64,000 nucleotides of DNA, from contig NZ_JAIFZO010000002.1 of the NCBI RefSeq assembly GCF_026341275.1, forward strand, positions 2,023,264 to 2,087,263, given 5' to 3'. This DNA is from Streptomyces ortus (lineage in GTDB: Bacteria; Actinomycetota; Actinomycetes; Streptomycetales; Streptomycetaceae). The translations under genes and the position numbers were made by a program. Below the pieces are notes generated by a model that was not told the DNA's origin, did no database searches, and saw only the letters and a program-made list of their open reading frames with translations. Each line of letters begins with the position of its first letter. The first letter of the stretch is position 1. Shown here piece by piece: positions 10,203-18,536 of the stretch.

Positions 10203-11033
10203 GTGGTGAAGGTGGGACATGGGCGGCTGCTGGAGCGCGGCGGGCGGTTTCTGGAGCGGTGGGGGCTGCGGCAGGAGGGCGCGCCGATGAGCGGGCAGGT
10301 CTCGGTGGTACTGCCCGTGGTGCGCGGTGACGGGACGCGGGCCGTGCTCAAGCTGCAGGATCTCGACGAGGAGACGGCCGGGGAGGGGCTGGCATTGCGG
10401 ACCTGGGACGGCGACGGGGTCGTGCGGCTGCTGGACGAGGACGTGGAGAGCGGCACGCTGTTGCTGGAACGGCTCGACGAGGACCGGCCGTTGGCGGGGG
10501 TGCCGGATGTGATGAAGGCGACCTCGGTCCTGGCCGAACTGCTGGCGCGGATCACGGCCGGGCCGGCGCCGGCGGGGCTGCGGCGGCTGGACTCCGTCAC
10601 CGCGGGCATGTTCGAGCGGTTGCCCGCGGTGGCCCGGTCCCTCGCGGCGGAGGACGACCGGCGGCTGCTCGCGGACTGCGCGGCGGCCCTGCGCGAGGTC
10701 GCGGGTGAGCCGGGGGACCGGCTGCTGCACTGGGACCTGCACTTCGAGAACATCCTGGCGGCCGAGCGCGAGCCCTGGCTCGTCATCGACCCGAAGCCGC
10801 TTGCCGGGGACCCCTGCTTCGACCTGCTGCCGGCGCTCTGGAACCGGTGCGAGGAGGGGGCGTTGGCACGCCGCTTCGATCTGATGACGGAGGTGCTGGG
10901 GGTGGACCGGGCGCGGGCGCGGGCGTGGACGTTGGGGCGGGTGTTGCAGAACTCGCTGTGGCGGGTCGAGGAGGGGGAGGGGTTGGACGAGGACCAGGTC
11001 GGGATCGCGCTGCTGTTGCTGGGGCGGCGTTGA
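10203..11033 (+). CDS. Aminoglycoside/hydroxyurea-type phosphotransferase (APH(6)-like kinase)
   Basis: A kinase of the streptomycin 6-phosphotransferase/hydroxyurea family. The catalytic loop is LLHWDLHFENIL and the metal-binding segment is WLVIDPKPLAGDPCFDLLPAL. It transfers phosphate from ATP to a small hydroxylated molecule. A real antibiotic target is uncertain because Streptomyces carries many such paralogues. I chose GTG 10203, which follows GGAGAGGGCGG. An ATG at 10131 would overlap the divergent gene's start codon and leave no promoter space. About 276 residues with this start. Confidence 0.75.
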   Translation: MVKVGHGRLLERGGRFLERWGLRQEGAPMSGQVSVVLPVVRGDGTRAVLKLQDLDEETAGEGLALRTWDGDGVVRLLDEDVESGTLLLERLDEDRPLAGVPDVMKATSVLAELLARITAGPAPAGLRRLDSVTAGMFERLPAVARSLAAEDDRRLLADCAAALREVAGEPGDRLLHWDLHFENILAAEREPWLVIDPKPLAGDPCFDLLPALWNRCEEGALARRFDLMTEVLGVDRARARAWTLGRVLQNSLWRVEEGEGLDEDQVGIALLLLGRR

Positions 11034-11110
11034 GTTGCGTGCGTTGTTTGTGCGTACTATTCGTACATTTTGTACTGTTTACGATTTTGAGCGGCACGGG
11101 CGCTGGGGAG

Positions 11111-12337
11111 TCAGGGCTCCAGGGTTGCCTTGTCGGGGGTGGCCGGCCTGTTGCGGAGCCCGAAAGCCAGGGACACCGCCTCCAGGGCGCTGTTGAACGA
11201 GACCTCGGAGAGCACGCCCGGCGCCGCCACCTGGTCGCCCGCGAGGTAGACGTCGTCACCGCGGTCCACGTGCGGGCGGTCGCGCCAGCTCGTGCCGGGG
11301 AGGTCGACGGCGCCCGTGCGGCCGTTCGCGAGCGCCTCACGGCGGTACGTGACCCGCTCGCGCCAGGTGGGGAGGGCGAGGTCGAGGAGCTGCTCGGCAC
11401 GGGCGATGCCGTCCGCGCGTGACTCGTGCGGGGCGATCGGGAACTGGCCCTGGAGGAGCTGTTCGCCGGGCGGGGCGAGGGTGTGATCCTGGGCCGTGAA
11501 GCGCTCGATCCAGCCCGGGGCGTCGAGGTCGGAGACGGCGAACGCGTCGCCGCGGCGGGTGCGGACCGCGAGGTCGAGCAGGGCTGTACGGCCGCTCGGC
11601 CAGTTCAGGGAGCCGTCCCGGAGGAGGGTGCGGGCCGCGTCGAGGGAGGTGGCGACGATGACCGGGCCGTGGCCGGTGGGGAGGGCGTCCAGGGTGTCGA
11701 CGCGGGCGAGGGTCTCCACTCGTACGCCGAGGTTCCAGGCGCGGGCCGCCATCCTGTCGATGACGCTCGCCCAGCCGCCGCGGGGGTAGTGCGCTTCCGG
11801 GGGCAGTCTGGTGGCGCGGCGCAGGCGTTCCTGGACGAAGGCGGCGGAGAGGGTGCCGGGGGCGTGGTGGAAGAGCGCGACGGCGGAGTAGTGGGCGGCG
11901 GCGGTCGCGCCCTCCTCGCCGGCGATGTCGGTGGCCCAGGTGGTGAAATCCTGGTCTACGGGGGCCTGTTGGGGGGCGCGGCGCAGGAGTCTGAGCATGG
12001 CCAGGGGTGGGGTGCGGCGTAGGGCGCCCTTGTGGTGGAGGCGCAGGCGGGTCGCTTCCAGGAGTGGGAGGGGGGCCAGTTCGCCCAGCAGGCCGCGTTG
12101 TTCGAGCCAGGTCCAGTGGGGGCCGTGCTTGTAGAGGGCGTGGGGGCCCTCGTTCGTCTTGTACGGGCCCTCGGCGGTGCGGGCCCGGCCGCCGAGGGTG
12201 TGGTGGGCCTCGTAGACCGTGACCTTGGTGCCTGCTTCCGCGGCGGTGATGGCGGCGGTGAGGCCGGCGAAGCCGCCGCCGATGATCGTGAGGGGTGGTG
12301 TGGGGTGTGCGGGGTGCATGGGGTGCATGGGATGCAT
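11111..12337 (-). CDS. NAD(P)/FAD-dependent oxidoreductase, phytoene desaturase/PPOX-like
   Basis: A 408-residue flavin amine oxidase-fold protein. The N-terminal Rossmann motif is LTIIGGGFAGLTAAITAAEAG, followed by YEAHHTLGGRART (the GG-R-R motif of this superfamily). The C-terminal FAD segment reads VYLAGDQVAAPGVLSEVSFN. The N-terminus MHPMHPMHPAHP comes from three tandem TGCATGGG-type DNA repeats; the first ATG follows GGTGAGAA and was chosen. The substrate is unknown. It is convergent with the kinase gene and divergent from the pentapeptide gene. Confidence 0.8.
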   Translation of the reverse strand: MHPMHPMHPAHPTPPLTIIGGGFAGLTAAITAAEAGTKVTVYEAHHTLGGRARTAEGPYKTNEGPHALYKHGPHWTWLEQRGLLGELAPLPLLEATRLRLHHKGALRRTPPLAMLRLLRRAPQQAPVDQDFTTWATDIAGEEGATAAAHYSAVALFHHAPGTLSAAFVQERLRRATRLPPEAHYPRGGWASVIDRMAARAWNLGVRVETLARVDTLDALPTGHGPVIVATSLDAARTLLRDGSLNWPSGRTALLDLAVRTRRGDAFAVSDLDAPGWIERFTAQDHTLAPPGEQLLQGQFPIAPHESRADGIARAEQLLDLALPTWRERVTYRREALANGRTGAVDLPGTSWRDRPHVDRGDDVYLAGDQVAAPGVLSEVSFNSALEAVSLAFGLRNRPATPDKATLEP

Positions 12338-12470
12338 GGGTTCTCACCATTTCGACGGAGTGGTGTGTGTTGGGTGTTGTCCTTACGACTCGTGGTGGGT
12401 TCGGGGTGTGACATGCGGGGCTTCTTTGCTGGTCAGGGGGTGTGTCAGTGGTGGGGTGCAGGATGGGGGG

Positions 12471-13190
12471 ATGGTGAGCAGAGCGGCTAAGGGTGGTTCG
12501 AGGGCGGGCGCGGGCACGGGGGCGAGTGCGGGGGTCAAGGGTGCGCGGCGGCCCGAGGTGCGGTTGCCGTCGCTGGAGCCGTACGGGGGTGGGGGGCTGG
12601 AGCCCGACGGGGACTATGACGGGCTGCTCTTCGACGAGCTGGATTTTGTGGGGCAGGACGGTGGGGGTGCGCGGTTCATGGACTGCGCGCTGACGGGGTG
12701 CGCGGTCGATGAGACGCGGCTGCATCACGCGCGGGTGCTGGACTGCGTGCTCACCGGGTTGCGGGGCGTGGGGACGGACTTCGGGTCGGCGACCTTCCGG
12801 GATGTGGAGGTGGTCGACGCGCGGCTGGGCGGGGTGCAGATGCATGGCGCCGTGCTGGAGCGGGTGGTCTTCCGTGGGGGGAAGATCGACTACCTGAATC
12901 TGCGGGAGGCGCGGATTCGGGATGTGGTGTTCGAGGGGTGTGTGCTGGTCGAGCCGGACTTCGGGGGTGCTCGGCTGGAGCGGGTGGAGTTCGTGGACTG
13001 CGTGCTGAAGGGGGCGGACTTCAGCGGGGTGTCGTTGACGGACGTGGATCTGCGGCGGGCGGCGGAGGTGGGGTTCGCGCGGGGGGTTGATCGGCTGGCG
13101 GGGGCTGTGATCAGTCCGGCGCAGTTGCTGGATCTTGCGGGGGTGTTTGCGGCGGAGGTGGGGTTCGGGTGGTGGGGGGTTGATGTGTGA
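12471..13190 (+). CDS. Pentapeptide-repeat protein
   Basis: A 239-residue protein. From about residue 60 to 200 it shows five-residue periodicity of the A(D/N)LXX type, for example FGSATFRDVEVVDARLGG, LREARIRDVVFEG and LKGADFSGVSLTDVDL. These build a right-handed four-sided beta-helix. Family members include gyrase-protecting DNA mimics (Qnr, MfpA), but most have no known role. The ATG follows GGATGGGGGG. A basic/Gly-rich head of ~35 residues precedes the repeats. Confidence 0.8.
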   Translation: MVSRAAKGGSRAGAGTGASAGVKGARRPEVRLPSLEPYGGGGLEPDGDYDGLLFDELDFVGQDGGGARFMDCALTGCAVDETRLHHARVLDCVLTGLRGVGTDFGSATFRDVEVVDARLGGVQMHGAVLERVVFRGGKIDYLNLREARIRDVVFEGCVLVEPDFGGARLERVEFVDCVLKGADFSGVSLTDVDLRRAAEVGFARGVDRLAGAVISPAQLLDLAGVFAAEVGFGWWGVDV

Positions 13191-13220
13191 GCGGGCGGGC
13201 GTGACGCTGTGGGTGGGGGG

Positions 13221-13341
13221 AGCGGGCCGTGCCGGTACGTCGAGTCCGCCGCCCCCGGGTGTACGGCTCTACGTTTCTGAGGGCGCCGCTTCCTGGAGGA
13301 GCCCTACGCGGCGGACTTTCGACGTACCGGCACGGCCCGCT
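13221..13341. repeat. 121-bp element bounded by 32-34 bp inverted repeats
   Basis: The left arm 13221-13252 and right arm 13308-13341 are reverse complements except for a two-base insertion in the right arm. The loop is 55 bases and has smaller internal hairpins. It has no coding capacity. It could be a miniature element or an unusually large terminator of the pentapeptide gene. Confidence 0.75.
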
Positions 13342-13390
13342 CCCGCGTTACGCCGCCGGCTGCCCGTGATCTCTCGACTCGTTCGGCTTT

Positions 13391-13530
13391 CGATCGGCTT
13401 GCAGCCCGTTTGGCCATCGATCGTTTTACAACGTGTTCGGCCGTCGATCGTCTTTCAGTCCGTCCGGTCGTCGGTCTTCTTCTGGCGCGTCCGGCCGTTG
13501 TTCTTCTAGCCCGTCCGGCGTTTGAGGACG
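13391..13530. repeat. Five-unit 27-bp tandem array grading into repeat family A
   Basis: Units begin at 13391, 13418, 13445, 13472 and 13499, exactly 27 bp apart. The first three start CGATCG; each later contains a YCCGTYYGGYC-like core. The last unit ends in the canonical family-A core (GCCCGTCCGGCGTTTGAGGA). Translated, the array reads as nine-residue repeats (PSIVLQRVR, PSIVFQSVR), a by-product of the period. No gene is supported in 13191-13583. Confidence 0.8.
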
Positions 13531-13583
13531 AGGCCGTTCAGGCCGATGGGGGGTCTGGGGGCGCAGCCCCCAGGGTGTTCGGC

Positions 13584-14111
13584 TCAGGGGAGGCGGGGGA
13601 AGCGGGCCTCCAGGGCCCAGATGGCCGGGTTGTCCCGGAGCCCCTCGTGGAGGTCTGTCAGGTCGGCCACGATGTCGTGGAGGAAGTCCCGCGCTTCGCG
13701 GCGCAGTTCGGTGTGGGAGAAGGTGAGCGGGGGCTCGTCCGCGGGCATCCAGTCCGACTCGATGTCCACCCAGCCGAAGCGGCGCTCGAAGAGCATGCGG
13801 TCGGTGGACTCGGTGAAGTCCAGTTCGGCGCGCTGGGGGCGGGAGGCCCTGCTGCCCAGGGGGTCCTGGTCGAGTTGTTCGACGATGTCGCACAGGGCCC
13901 ACGCGAAGTCGAGTACGGGTACCCATCCCCAGCCTGTGGACAGTTCCCGGTCCGCCTTCGTGTCGGCGAGGTAGACGTCCCCGCAGAACAGGTCGTGGCG
14001 CAGGGCGTGGACGTCCGCACGGCGGTAGTCGGTCTGCGGGGGGTCCGGGAAGCGGGAGGAGAGGGCGTAGCCGATGTCGAGCACGTGGGTGATGGTGTCA
14101 CGCCGTTCCAA
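13584..14111 (-). CDS. Conserved hypothetical protein, start codon inside an inserted element
   Basis: A soluble, acidic 175-residue product rich in Asp and Trp (WGWVPVLDFAWALCDIVEQL and ESTDRMLFERRFGWVDI). No domain is recognised. The longest frame begins at a TTG (14109-14111) that lies in the terminal repeat of the 154-bp element, so the native 5' end and promoter may have been replaced. A GTG a few codons inside (before LDIGYALSS) is an alternative start. The gene is divergent from the M1 peptidase gene. Confidence 0.6.
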   Translation of the reverse strand: MERRDTITHVLDIGYALSSRFPDPPQTDYRRADVHALRHDLFCGDVYLADTKADRELSTGWGWVPVLDFAWALCDIVEQLDQDPLGSRASRPQRAELDFTESTDRMLFERRFGWVDIESDWMPADEPPLTFSHTELRREARDFLHDIVADLTDLHEGLRDNPAIWALEARFPRLP

Positions 14112-14263
14112 GGGCTGTCCCGTAACTCCCGGTGGATCAGCGTGCGGCGTCGGATGCGGTGCATCGCAAGGCGCCGGGTCGCCCTCATACCGGGTGTATT
14201 CGGGCGATCCGGCAACGCCGTAGCTGTCGTCGTGCGCCCGCCGGGAGTTACGGGACAGCCCTT
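14110..14263. mobile_element. 154-bp MITE-like element with 23-bp perfect terminal inverted repeats
   Basis: The arms at 14110-14132 and 14241-14263 are exact reverse complements (outer end AAGGGCTGTCCCGTAAC). The GGGCTGTCCCGTAA end resembles ends I associate with Streptomyces insertion sequences; I have not matched it. The ~108-bp interior has no transposase. No clear target duplication is seen (flanks TTCC and AGGA). It sits exactly between two divergent genes, overlapping one start and ending 12 bp before the other. Confidence 0.75.
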
Positions 14264-14275
14264 AGGATCGCCGCC

Positions 14276-15679
14276 ATGCCCCGGTCTGTCGTCCTTGGTC
14301 CTGTCGGTCTTGTGCTGGTGTGCCTCCTCGCCGGGTGCGAGGGGGGTGTGAAGGGCGTTGCGGGGGCCTCCGGTGTGCGGGATCCGTACTTTCCCAAGGC
14401 GGGGAACGGGGGCTACGACGTCACGCATTACGGGATCACGCTCGACTACGAGCCCAAGGGCCGGCGGCTGGTGGGGGAGGCGGAGATCCGGGCTCGGGCG
14501 GAGAAGGACCTCAGCGCTTTCAACCTTGATCTGAAAGGGATGAAGGTGCGGTCCGTCGAGGTGGACGGGAAGAGCGCCCGGTTCAATCGCAGTGGTGATC
14601 ATGAGTTGACCGTTCGGCCGCGTGAGGATCTGCAGGGTGGGGATTCCTTTGTGGCGGTGGTGCGCTACGAGGGAAAGCCCGAGGTCATCACCGATCCGGA
14701 CGGGTCGGAGGAGGGGTGGCTGCCCACCGAGGACGGGGCTGTGGGGCTGGGGGAGCCCACCGGGTCCATGGCGTGGTTTCCCGGGAACCATCATCCGAGC
14801 GACAAGGCCTCGTACGACATCGTTGTGAAGGTGCCTGAGGGGCTGGAGGCCGTTTCGGTCGGGGAGTTGCGGAAGGAGGCGGTGAGGGGTGGTCGGGCTG
14901 TTTTTGAGTGGCGGGTCGCGGAGCCTGTGGCTTCTTATGTGGTGACGGTCGCCGTGGGGGAGTTCGAGGTTCGGCGGTCCAGGGCGGGGCGGTTGCCCGT
15001 CTACGTCGCCGTGGATCCCGTGGAGGCGGCGGACAGTGCCGAGGTGCTCGGACGGATTCCCGAGGTCATGGAGTGGGCCGAGGACCTGTTCGGGCCCTAT
15101 CCGTTCTCGTCGACCGGCGCGATCGTGGAGCGGGAGGACGATGCCGGGTACGCGCTGGAGACCCAGAACCGGCCCGTGTTTCCCGGTGCGCCCGGCGTGG
15201 ATCTTCTCGTGCACGAGCTGGTGCACCAGTGGTACGGGAACTCCGTCACCCCGAAGTCGTGGCGCGACATGTGGCTGAACGAGGGCTTCGCCACGTACGC
15301 CGAGTGGTTGTGGGACGAGGACCACGGCGGGGATTCCGTGCAGGACGTCTTCGACGCGCTGTACGAGGGGAGCTACTTCGAGAAGAAGGCGGAGAGCGAA
15401 GGGGTGTGGGCCTTTCCGCCCGCTCGGCCGCCGGGAGCCGCGCAGATCTCCGACAGCCCCGTGTACGAGCGGGGGGCGATGGTGCTGCACAAGGTGCGGC
15501 AGGCGGTCGGTGACGAGGTGTTCTTCGGCATCCTGCGGGGGTGGGCCGCCGCACGGCGGCATGGCAACGCGGACACCGGCGACTTCACCGCCTTCGTGGA
15601 GAAGGCGGCGCCGGACGTGGACTTCTCGGGGATCTGGGACGACTGGTTGTACGGGGAGGGGAAGCCCGCGAGTCCCTGA
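14276..15679 (+). CDS. M1-family zinc metallopeptidase, lipoprotein
   Basis: A 467-residue secreted lipoprotein. The N-terminus LVLVCLLAGCEGG is a type II signal with its lipobox cysteine. The catalytic core is HELVHQWYGNSV with the downstream Glu in WLNEGFATYAEWL, the gluzincin HExxH-(18)-E arrangement. YALETQNRP replaces the GAMEN motif of classic aminopeptidase N. At 467 residues it lacks the long C-terminal helical domain of full PepN. It probably trims extracellular peptides. The upstream element ends 12 bp before the ATG and leaves only a weak AGGA as a ribosome site. Confidence 0.87.
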   Translation: MPRSVVLGPVGLVLVCLLAGCEGGVKGVAGASGVRDPYFPKAGNGGYDVTHYGITLDYEPKGRRLVGEAEIRARAEKDLSAFNLDLKGMKVRSVEVDGKSARFNRSGDHELTVRPREDLQGGDSFVAVVRYEGKPEVITDPDGSEEGWLPTEDGAVGLGEPTGSMAWFPGNHHPSDKASYDIVVKVPEGLEAVSVGELRKEAVRGGRAVFEWRVAEPVASYVVTVAVGEFEVRRSRAGRLPVYVAVDPVEAADSAEVLGRIPEVMEWAEDLFGPYPFSSTGAIVEREDDAGYALETQNRPVFPGAPGVDLLVHELVHQWYGNSVTPKSWRDMWLNEGFATYAEWLWDEDHGGDSVQDVFDALYEGSYFEKKAESEGVWAFPPARPPGAAQISDSPVYERGAMVLHKVRQAVGDEVFFGILRGWAAARRHGNADTGDFTAFVEKAAPDVDFSGIWDDWLYGEGKPASP

Positions 15680-15713
15680 GATGCGTGTTTCGGGATGGGG
15701 TGCGGGACCGTTC

Positions 15714-16229
15714 TCAGTGCAGGATTTTGCGTAGGACCGTGCAGGGGCGGCCCCGTCCGCGGTCCTTGCGGTGGCCGATGGTCTCGTAGCCGATCGTCGT
15801 CCAGAAGGCGTAGGCCCCGGGGTTGTTGTCCAGGGCCGCCAGGCGCACGGCGTCCCGGCCCGCCTCGCGGAAGCGGTCCTCGATGCGTGCCGCGAGCCGC
15901 CGTCCGTGGCCCTTGCCCTGGTGGGCCGCGTCGACCAGCAGCAGGCCGATCCAGGGGTCGGGGTCGCCCGGGTCCGGGTGGTGCGCCAGGGTGATCGCGA
16001 TCGCGACGAGCCGGCCGGCGCTGCGGGCCTGGAGGACCTCCACGTCCGGGTTGGCCAGCTCGTCCGCCAGCGCCTTCGCGACCTGCTCCGAACGGATGTC
16101 GTGCGGGTCGGGGAAGTCACCGCTGAGGGCGTAGAAGGCGTGGTTCGAGGCGTAGAGCTCGGTGAGTTCCGTGAGGAGGGGACCCGGCAGGTCGTGGTCG
16201 GGGGTGAGGATCAGCGGTTCGAGGATCAC
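15714..16229 (-). CDS. GNAT-family N-acetyltransferase
   Basis: A 171-residue acetyl-CoA-dependent transferase. The core motif A reads IGLLLVDAAHQGKGHGRRLA (Q-x-x-G-x-G/A loop for the acetyl-CoA pyrophosphate), followed by RLAALDNNPGAYAFWTTIGY, the usual motif B. Substrate unknown. The GTG at 16229 was chosen because the sequence upstream is low-complexity Pro/Gly and overlaps the next terminator. It is co-directional with terD but lies beyond a strong terminator. Confidence 0.8.
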   Translation of the reverse strand: MILEPLILTPDHDLPGPLLTELTELYASNHAFYALSGDFPDPHDIRSEQVAKALADELANPDVEVLQARSAGRLVAIAITLAHHPDPGDPDPWIGLLLVDAAHQGKGHGRRLAARIEDRFREAGRDAVRLAALDNNPGAYAFWTTIGYETIGHRKDRGRGRPCTVLRKILH

Positions 16230-16276
16230 GCCGGGAAGGGTAGGCGCTCCGCGGGGGGCCGGTGGGTCCGCCGCGA

Positions 16277-16318
16277 CCGAGGGGCCCGGTCCGGCCGCAG
16301 CCGGACCGGGCCCCTCGG
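16277..16318 (-). terminator. Terminator after the TerD gene
   Basis: Perfect 19-base arms (16277-16295 and 16300-16318) with a 4-base loop begin 9 bp after the terD-like stop codon. Confidence 0.9.
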
Positions 16319-16327
16319 ATGTCGTGA

Positions 16328-16903
16328 TCAGACGTTGACGCCGAAGTCCTTGGCGATGCCCGTCAGGCCGGACGCGTAGCCCTGGCCGACCGCGCGGAAC
16401 TTCCACTCGGCGCCGTTGCGGTACAGCTCGCCGAAGACCATGGCCGTCTCCGTGGCCGCGTCCTCCGAGAGGTCGTAGCGGGCGATCTCGGTGCCGCCGG
16501 CCTGGTTCACGATGCGGATGTACGCGTTGCGGACCTGGCCGAAGTTCTGCGAGCGCGTCTCGGCGTCGTAGATCGAGACCGGGAAGACGATCTTGTCGAC
16601 GTCGGCGGGGAGGCCCGCGAGGTTGACGTTGATCGCCTCGTCGTCGCCTGCGCCCTCACCCGTGCGGTTGTCGCCCGTGTGGACGATCGTCTGGTCCGGG
16701 GTCTGCTTGTTGTTGAAGAAGATGAAGTGGGAGTCCGAGTAGACCTTGCCCGCGGGGTTGACCGCGATGGCCGAGGCGTCCAGGTCGAAGTCGGTTCCCG
16801 TGGTGGAGCGGACGTCCCAGCCGAGGCCCACGGTGACGGCGGTCAGGCCCGGAGCCTCCTTGGTGAGCGAGACGTTGCCACCCTTGGACAGGCTTACAGC
16901 CAT
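16328..16903 (-). CDS. TerD-family tellurium-resistance/calcium-binding protein
   Basis: A 191-residue cytosolic protein of the TerD/CABP family. It has the N-terminal [13 protein letters not shown], the first Asp-rich ligand site [13 protein letters not shown], the conserved [10 protein letters not shown], then [12 protein letters not shown] and the C-terminal [12 protein letters not shown]. Family members bind calcium and act in stress and development in Streptomyces. Tellurite resistance by this single gene is not implied, since no terABC neighbours are present. The ATG follows GGAAGGA. Confidence 0.9.
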   Translation of the reverse strand: MAVSLSKGGNVSLTKEAPGLTAVTVGLGWDVRSTTGTDFDLDASAIAVNPAGKVYSDSHFIFFNNKQTPDQTIVHTGDNRTGEGAGDDEAINVNLAGLPADVDKIVFPVSIYDAETRSQNFGQVRNAYIRIVNQAGGTEIARYDLSEDAATETAMVFGELYRNGAEWKFRAVGQGYASGLTGIAKDFGVNV

Positions 16904-17176
16904 TGTTGGGAGTCCTTCCCTCGTTATGCGTGCGTACGGATCGTGCGGTGCTGCGCGGCGGGCTTCGTACGGGACGAAGCTACCGCCAACCCTAAGAACG
17001 CCGATGGGGGTCCCCAGGGTTCCGCTCCTCTTTACTTTCTTTACCTGCGGGGCCGGAGGGGTGCCGCGCAGGGGGCCGGTGGGCCGGGGGCCGGGCGGAG
17101 GCGGGCTCGGGTCGGTGACCGGTCCGGTGCCGAAAAGCTGGTGACGTGGACCGGACAGACAGGGGACCATGGGGGC

Positions 17177-17605
17177 ATGTCCGGTCCCTACGTCATCCGT
17201 GGCTCCGTCTCGCTGCCCGAGGCCGAGCTCATGTGGCGTTTCTCGCGCTCCTCCGGGCCGGGTGGCCAGCACGTCAACACGACGGATTCTCAGGTCGAGC
17301 TGCGGTTCGACCTCGCGAAGACCGAGTCGCTGCCGCCGGTGTGGAAGGAGCGGGCACTCGCCAGGCTCGCCGACCGGCTGGTCGACGGCGTCGTCGCCGT
17401 GCGCGCCTCCGAGCACCGCTCCCAGTGGCGCAACCGTGAGACGGCGGCCGTGCGGCTCGCCTCGCTGCTCGCGGAGGCCAGCGCCCCGCCGCCGAGGCCC
17501 CGTCGGGCCACCCGTATTCCGCGGGGCATCAATGAGCGCCGGCTTCGCGAGAAGAAACAGCGGGGCGACACCAAGCGCGGGCGTTCCGGGCGTGACTGGG
17601 GGTGA
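17177..17605 (+). CDS. arfB: Alternative ribosome-rescue factor ArfB (GGQ-domain hydrolase)
   Basis: Releases nascent peptides from stalled ribosomes. The 142-residue product has the release-factor catalytic GGQ in [20 protein letters not shown] (~25-30) and a C-terminal basic tail ([19 protein letters not shown]) that in ArfB/ICT1 enters the empty mRNA channel. It lacks the codon-reading domains of RF1/RF2, as expected. The ATG at 17177 directly precedes the conserved sequence. Divergent from terD across 273 bp. Confidence 0.88.
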   Translation: MSGPYVIRGSVSLPEAELMWRFSRSSGPGGQHVNTTDSQVELRFDLAKTESLPPVWKERALARLADRLVDGVVAVRASEHRSQWRNRETAAVRLASLLAEASAPPPRPRRATRIPRGINERRLREKKQRGDTKRGRSGRDWG

Positions 17606-17792
17606 CGGAAAGGGGGTCGGGCCGTCCCGGCGCTTTTCCCGTTCCCACCGCTCCGTTCGCTTCTCCGCGACCGCCCGGCGCGAGTTTTCCGACGGCGGCG
17701 GAAAAGCCGGGGGATAAGTGTGTCCGGCACATGCCCGGCTTCACATTCGTACACAGTCGTAAGCCGTCGAATCCCCGGCGCCCGGAAAAGGC

Positions 17793-18356
17793 CTAGTCCA
17801 ACTGCCGGTAACGGCCCCGGAAATAGGTGAGCGGGCTGCCCTCCGCACCCGGCAGCGCGGATGTCAGGACGCGGCCGATCACCAGGGTGTGGTCGCCCGC
17901 GGTCACCCGCTGCTCGGTGCGGCATTCCAGGGTCGCCAGGGCGTCGTCCAGCAGCGGCGCGCCGGACTCCTTTCCGCGGACGTACGGCACGTCGGCGAAG
18001 AGCAGGCGGTCCGAGATGCGGTTCTTCATGGCGAAGCGGCCGGCGACCGAACCCTGGCTCCGGGAGAGGAAGGAGACCGCCCACAAGGGCTGCTCGGCGA
18101 GCAGGTCGTCCATGCGGGAGCCCTCGCGCAGGCCGATGAGGACGAGGGGCGGGTCGAGGGACACGGACATGAAGGAGGTCGCCGTCATGCCGATGTCCTC
18201 GCCGCTCGGGCCGTCCGGGTCGGCCTGCGGCTCGTGCGCGGTCACCAGGACCACGCCGGCGGCGAGCCGGGACATGGCCGCGCGGAACTCTTCGTTGCTC
18301 ACCCCCACAGCATGCACGGACGGGGCGGGCGGAGCGGTGGAGGGAGTGTTCAGCAC
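17793..18356 (-). CDS. Flavin reductase-like FMN-binding oxidoreductase
   Basis: A 187-residue protein of the flavin_Reduct (split-barrel FMN) family. Motifs include FRAAMSRLAAGVVLVTA, GMTATSFMSVSLDPPLVLIGL and the C-terminal PLTYFRGRYRQL. Members reduce FMN with NAD(P)H, often for a partner monooxygenase; no partner is adjacent. The start is uncertain: the GTG at 18356 gives a non-conserved Pro/Ala head, and a GTG before SNEEFRAAM (~18302) may be the real one. The gene is divergent from cdgB. Confidence 0.8.
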   Translation of the reverse strand: MLNTPSTAPPAPSVHAVGVSNEEFRAAMSRLAAGVVLVTAHEPQADPDGPSGEDIGMTATSFMSVSLDPPLVLIGLREGSRMDDLLAEQPLWAVSFLSRSQGSVAGRFAMKNRISDRLLFADVPYVRGKESGAPLLDDALATLECRTEQRVTAGDHTLVIGRVLTSALPGAEGSPLTYFRGRYRQLD

Positions 18357-18536
18357 ACGAAGACGCTATTCTCCGCCGACGGTGGACACATCCGACCAAC
18401 GTCGGAACCGGGTCCTAGGACCGAAGTGGGAGTGTGACTCGGATCTCTTACCAGGGGCGCGCACATGTTCCACAAATTTACGTTCAGTAAACGCACCGCG
18501 AAAACACAGAAACTCTACTCAATTGTTCATCTTCGC

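Noticed and set aside
13658..16120. 820-residue minus-strand open frame over the M1 peptidase
   Set aside because: It is antisense to a peptidase with HExxH; its composition is Pro/Leu/His-rich, a shadow.
16904..17176. Additional gene between terD and arfB
   Set aside because: Frames there overlap the promoters and have no conserved start or motif.
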